Assembly (NCBI GenBank): GCA_964501535.1 | Contig: CAZCSV010000001.1 | Span: forward strand, 496,001 to 560,000 | Source: FEN-1279 sp964501535 | GTDB lineage: Bacteria > Bacteroidota > Ignavibacteria > Tepidaquicellales > Tepidaquicellaceae | Direction of reading: 5' to 3' | Length of the DNA: 64,000 bases | Shown here: piece by piece, positions 61,748 to 64,000 of the stretch | How positions within the stretch are numbered: position 1 is the first letter of the stretch | How the letters are laid out: every line of letters begins with the position of its first letter | Notes under the pieces: model-generated | The model's database searches: none | What the model saw: the letters and a program-made list of their open reading frames with translations, nothing else | What the model was told of the DNA's origin: nothing | Program-made: the position numbers and the translations under genes

Positions 61748-62284
61748 ATGATTGGCTTAGGACAAAAATTCCCGGAATTTAAAAAGAAAGCAACAGTCTC
61801 GGTTAAACCGGGAAAAGAATTTACTGAAATTACAAATAACGACCACATCTCAAAAAATAAATGGATGGTCATGTTCTGGTATCCGAAAGATTTTACTTTT
61901 GTGTGTCCGACCGAAATCGTCGAATTCAATAAAAGTAAAAAAGAATTCGAATCGCGTAACACCGAACTTGTCGGCGCATCTACTGATACGGAATTTTCCC
62001 ACTACGGATGGATGAATTCTCATCCCGAACTGAAAAATCTCGAAATCCCTCTTCTTGCGGACACTTCAAAATCTCTCGCAGAAGATCTGGGAATTCTTGA
62101 AGCAGAAGAAAAAATCGCCTATCGCGCAACCTTCATAGTTGACCCGAAAGGTTTAGTAAGGTGGATAAACGTAAATGATTTATCTGTTGGCAGAAATGTC
62201 GATGAAGTAATAAGAGTGCTCGACGGTCTGCAAAACGGCGGCCTGATACCCTGTAACTGGAAAAAAGGCGAAAAAACTTTATAA
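61748..62284 (+). CDS. Peroxiredoxin of the AhpC/Prx1 family
   Basis: The 178-residue protein has the peroxidatic Cys53 in F-T-F-V-C-P-T-E and a C-terminal cysteine in P-C-N-W (near residue 170) for a typical 2-Cys-like cycle. G-A-S-T-D-T-E-F-S-H lies near residue 78. The protein is close in length to bacterial AhpC. No ahpF, thioredoxin reductase or ahpD gene is adjacent, so its reductant is unknown. Together with bcp upstream, this gives two thiol peroxidases within 2.3 kb. It has its own upstream region of 180 bases with a palindrome, a strong Shine-Dalgarno and a downstream hairpin. Confidence 0.93.
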   Translation: MIGLGQKFPEFKKKATVSVKPGKEFTEITNNDHISKNKWMVMFWYPKDFTFVCPTEIVEFNKSKKEFESRNTELVGASTDTEFSHYGWMNSHPELKNLEIPLLADTSKSLAEDLGILEAEEKIAYRATFIVDPKGLVRWINVNDLSVGRNVDEVIRVLDGLQNGGLIPCNWKKGEKTL

Positions 62285-62305
62285 CATTTATTAAATTAAG
62301 ACTGA

Positions 62306-62342
62306 AAATGAAAAGAGCTGTTTTAAGCAGCTCTTTTCATTT
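62306..62342 (+). terminator. Terminator between the peroxiredoxin and the convergent gene
   Basis: A perfect 15-base inverted repeat (62306-62320 and 62328-62342) with a 7-base loop; the stem arms end in A and T runs, so it can work in both directions. Confidence 0.85.
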
Positions 62343-62372
62343 AACATTTAAAATTTAACATTTATCATTGAG

Positions 62373-63155
62373 TCATCCTGCCCATGGTATTCCTTCTACC
62401 TTATCACTGAAATCTTTTAACTGCAGCCATCCCTTCTTGCCATTCTTATCCTGTATCAGATACCAGAAACACATTTCAGTATAATCAACATCGCACTTCA
62501 CTTTTGTATATGCCTTTATTAATTTTATTTTATCGCCGGGTTTGAATTTTGTTACAATTCCGGATTTTTTATCCCTCTCTTTATATGTATTAAAACTCTC
62601 GATTACTTTTATATCCTGTTCAAATCCTTCGTAAAATTTCACAGGGTATTCATCCTTGAATATCGGCTCATATTTCATTTTTTTCTCGTTAAAAACATAT
62701 TCATAATCATAACTCCAGAATCCCATCCAGCCGATAGCCTTTACAGTTCCGTCACCATTGATAATCGGCTCATCCATAGAAGAAACCAATCCGAGACTGA
62801 TAATTTTCTTGCCCGTAAACCTGTATAATATATAATCGGTGTTGTCATTAAAGTATGTACATATTACAATTTCTTTATAATCGTCGTCTGTATCTAAATC
62901 AATTACTTTTACTACAAAATAATCCATTACGGATTCAGTCGAATCCATAATGCTGACTCTGTCTACGGCAATTTTATATTTTCCGTTGTAATATTTCCCT
63001 TCCTCATCATAATAAATGGTGATCTTTACCGTATTTTTCTCCGATTCATAAAGATTAGCCCTGAAAGTGGTATCATATGATGTTGCATATGACAAATTAT
63101 TTACAAAAAATAAAATAGAAATGAGAATAAAAAATGTTGTTTTATGTTTTTTCAT
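62373..63155 (-). CDS. Exported protein with SH3-like C-terminal domain
   Basis: The 260-residue protein has a signal peptide (1-24, cleavage near S-Y-A). The central region has D-L-D-T-D-D-D-Y-K-E-I-V near residue 90, a pattern like FG-GAP-type or VCBS-like repeats. The C-terminal 60 residues resemble an SH3b domain, with K-P-G-D-K-I-K-L near 207 and K-N-G-K-K-G-W-L-Q-L near 240. The function is not known. It is the third gene of the right-edge minus-strand run, 20 bases after the lipoprotein gene. Confidence 0.65.
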   Translation of the reverse strand: MKKHKTTFFILISILFFVNNLSYATSYDTTFRANLYESEKNTVKITIYYDEEGKYYNGKYKIAVDRVSIMDSTESVMDYFVVKVIDLDTDDDYKEIVICTYFNDNTDYILYRFTGKKIISLGLVSSMDEPIINGDGTVKAIGWMGFWSYDYEYVFNEKKMKYEPIFKDEYPVKFYEGFEQDIKVIESFNTYKERDKKSGIVTKFKPGDKIKLIKAYTKVKCDVDYTEMCFWYLIQDKNGKKGWLQLKDFSDKVEGIPWAG

Positions 63156-63175
63156 AAAATTTAATGTTATAAGAT

Positions 63176-63688
63176 TTATAATTCCCTTACGTATACAGAT
63201 TCGGCTCCGAAAAAGAAGCTCAAATTCATGTATTTCTCGATAAACGCTTTTAACTTCTCCGATGTTGAAAATTTTTCTTTTATATTGCTCGTTACCTCGG
63301 TTAAAGAAATTTCATTCTCACTCTTTACGCTGAATTTGTACAGGTAATATCTGCTCGAACCCGGTGCATCGTACTTGGATATCTGACTTATGTTTATAAA
63401 ATCGACATCCTTTATTTTTGAAAAATGTGCGAGATACATTACAGTATCCTGAGCCGTTTTTGCATCCGGTTCCTTCGACTCTGCCGGAAGCTGTGCAATT
63501 TTATAATGATAATCATCTGACTTTGTTACCATATACTTCGTGCTGCCGTTTTTAAATCCCCATGTACCAGTATAACTCTTGTCAACCTTTATGCCCGGCG
63601 AGTCTATCGCAATCTGCGACTCGTATGGACATCCGTAAAATAAAATCGCTATGCTGAATAAAACAATAAGAAAAATAATTTTGTTCAT
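63176..63688 (-). CDS. Small uncharacterised lipoprotein
   Basis: The 170-residue protein has a lipobox at its N-terminus (L-F-Y-G-C at about residues 16-20), so it is probably anchored to the outer or inner membrane. After the lipid Cys it is beta-rich, with T-G-T-W-G-F-K-N-G near residue 41 and later Y-Y-L-Y-K-F-S-V-K. I do not recognise a family. It lies between the DinB-family gene and the SH3-like gene, with gaps of 33 and 20 bases. Confidence 0.6.
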   Translation of the reverse strand: MNKIIFLIVLFSIAILFYGCPYESQIAIDSPGIKVDKSYTGTWGFKNGSTKYMVTKSDDYHYKIAQLPAESKEPDAKTAQDTVMYLAHFSKIKDVDFINISQISKYDAPGSSRYYLYKFSVKSENEISLTEVTSNIKEKFSTSEKLKAFIEKYMNLSFFFGAESVYVREL

Positions 63689-63721
63689 AATTTAATTTTT
63701 TATTTTATTATAATTGTATTT

Positions 63722-64000
63722 TTAATTTCTTTCCGATATTGCAAAACTCATGAAATCCGTTATTGGGGGATTGAGGTTCATCTTTCTTAACATCGATGCA
63801 ATCTGCCCCCTGTGATATGTTGAGTGATTTATCATGTGCATAAACATTTCCCAGATTTTTGCCGTTACCCGCTCTCCTCTTATATTAACGTATCCGATTG
63901 AATTATCGAACTCACTCTCCTCCAAATTATTTATGTATTCTTTCCATTCTGCATTTATGGATTTCAACAATTTTGTATTTTCTTCGATAGACCTCACCAT
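63722..64000 (-). CDS. DinB family protein (partial, runs off the right edge)
   Basis: The 92 visible C-terminal residues fit the DinB/YfiT-like four-helix bundle, a family of putative metal-dependent enzymes. H-M-I-N-H-S-T-Y-H-R-G-Q holds two of the three metal-ligand histidines (about residues 58 and 62 of the visible part). The ATG at the last base is probably internal, because members are usually 150-175 residues long and the first helix and third histidine are missing. The rest of the gene lies outside the window. Specific substrate unknown. Confidence 0.75.
   Translation of the reverse strand: MVRSIEENTKLLKSINAEWKEYINNLEESEFDNSIGYVNIRGERVTAKIWEMFMHMINHSTYHRGQIASMLRKMNLNPPITDFMSFAISERN

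Noticed and set aside
62340..62370. AACATTTA-type tandem repeats near the terminator
   Set aside because: Low-complexity AT sequence with only a few short copies; not enough to call a repeat family from this window alone.

Overview
The window is AT-rich bacterial chromosome, densely packed with genes. It looks like a member of the Ignavibacteria/Chlorobi side of the Bacteroidota. The evidence is type IX secretion (T9SS) C-terminal sorting domains with the 'NPFNP' signature, a PorV-family protein, a carboxypeptidase-regulatory-domain TonB receptor, DUF5916 and DUF6150 proteins, scarce Shine-Dalgarno sequences and several TTG starts. I see no phage, no insertion sequence and no CRISPR array.

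Layout. 1-1408 (minus): CvpA (partial), YqeY and a TPR membrane protein. 1741-7816 (plus): class I fructose-bisphosphate aldolase, a 34-residue basic protein, an EamA transporter, a CDF metal transporter with three tandem C-terminal domains, a Gfo/Idh/MocA oxidoreductase and a CCA-type nucleotidyltransferase. 7853-11517 (minus): aldehyde dehydrogenase, sugar epimerase, AnmK. 11666-14193 (plus): a complete partner-switching module (STAS antagonist, HATPase kinase, GAF-SpoIIE phosphatase) with no sigma factor beside it. 14266-23445 (minus): housekeeping genes rpsR, a nickel/cobalt transporter, ubiE/menE-type methyltransferase, a LolC/E-like permease, prfB with a programmed frameshift, an AtuA-like protein, a Xer recombinase, topA, DUF494, ybeY and an unknown gene. 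23605-32327: serine hydrolase, DUF5916 protein, DUF6150 repeat protein, small membrane proteins and an M3 oligopeptidase. 32402-33001: tRNA-Thr and a frameshifted four-helix-bundle gene, associated with copies of a short palindrome-centred repeat. 33002-36103 (minus): ahcY and aspS.

36241-41019 (minus) is a phosphorelay: an NtrC-type sigma-54 activator, a stand-alone HPt protein, then a hybrid histidine kinase. The kinase's own HPt-like tail has lost its histidine. A near-perfect sigma-54 promoter lies directly upstream of the kinase. 41118-58905 (minus) is a 17.8-kb co-directional block of cell-surface genes: three secreted proteins (two with clear T9SS type A domains, one a PLD-type phosphodiesterase), a TonB receptor, a PorV-family barrel, two lipoproteins and two tandemly duplicated polytopic membrane proteins. 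This block is the best candidate in the window for an undescribed surface system. 59088-62284 (plus): ftsX, bcp, a GNAT-like protein and a typical 2-Cys-like peroxiredoxin. 62373-64000 (minus): two exported proteins and a partial DinB-family protein.

All functional calls rest on reading motifs by eye. No database or structure search was run.
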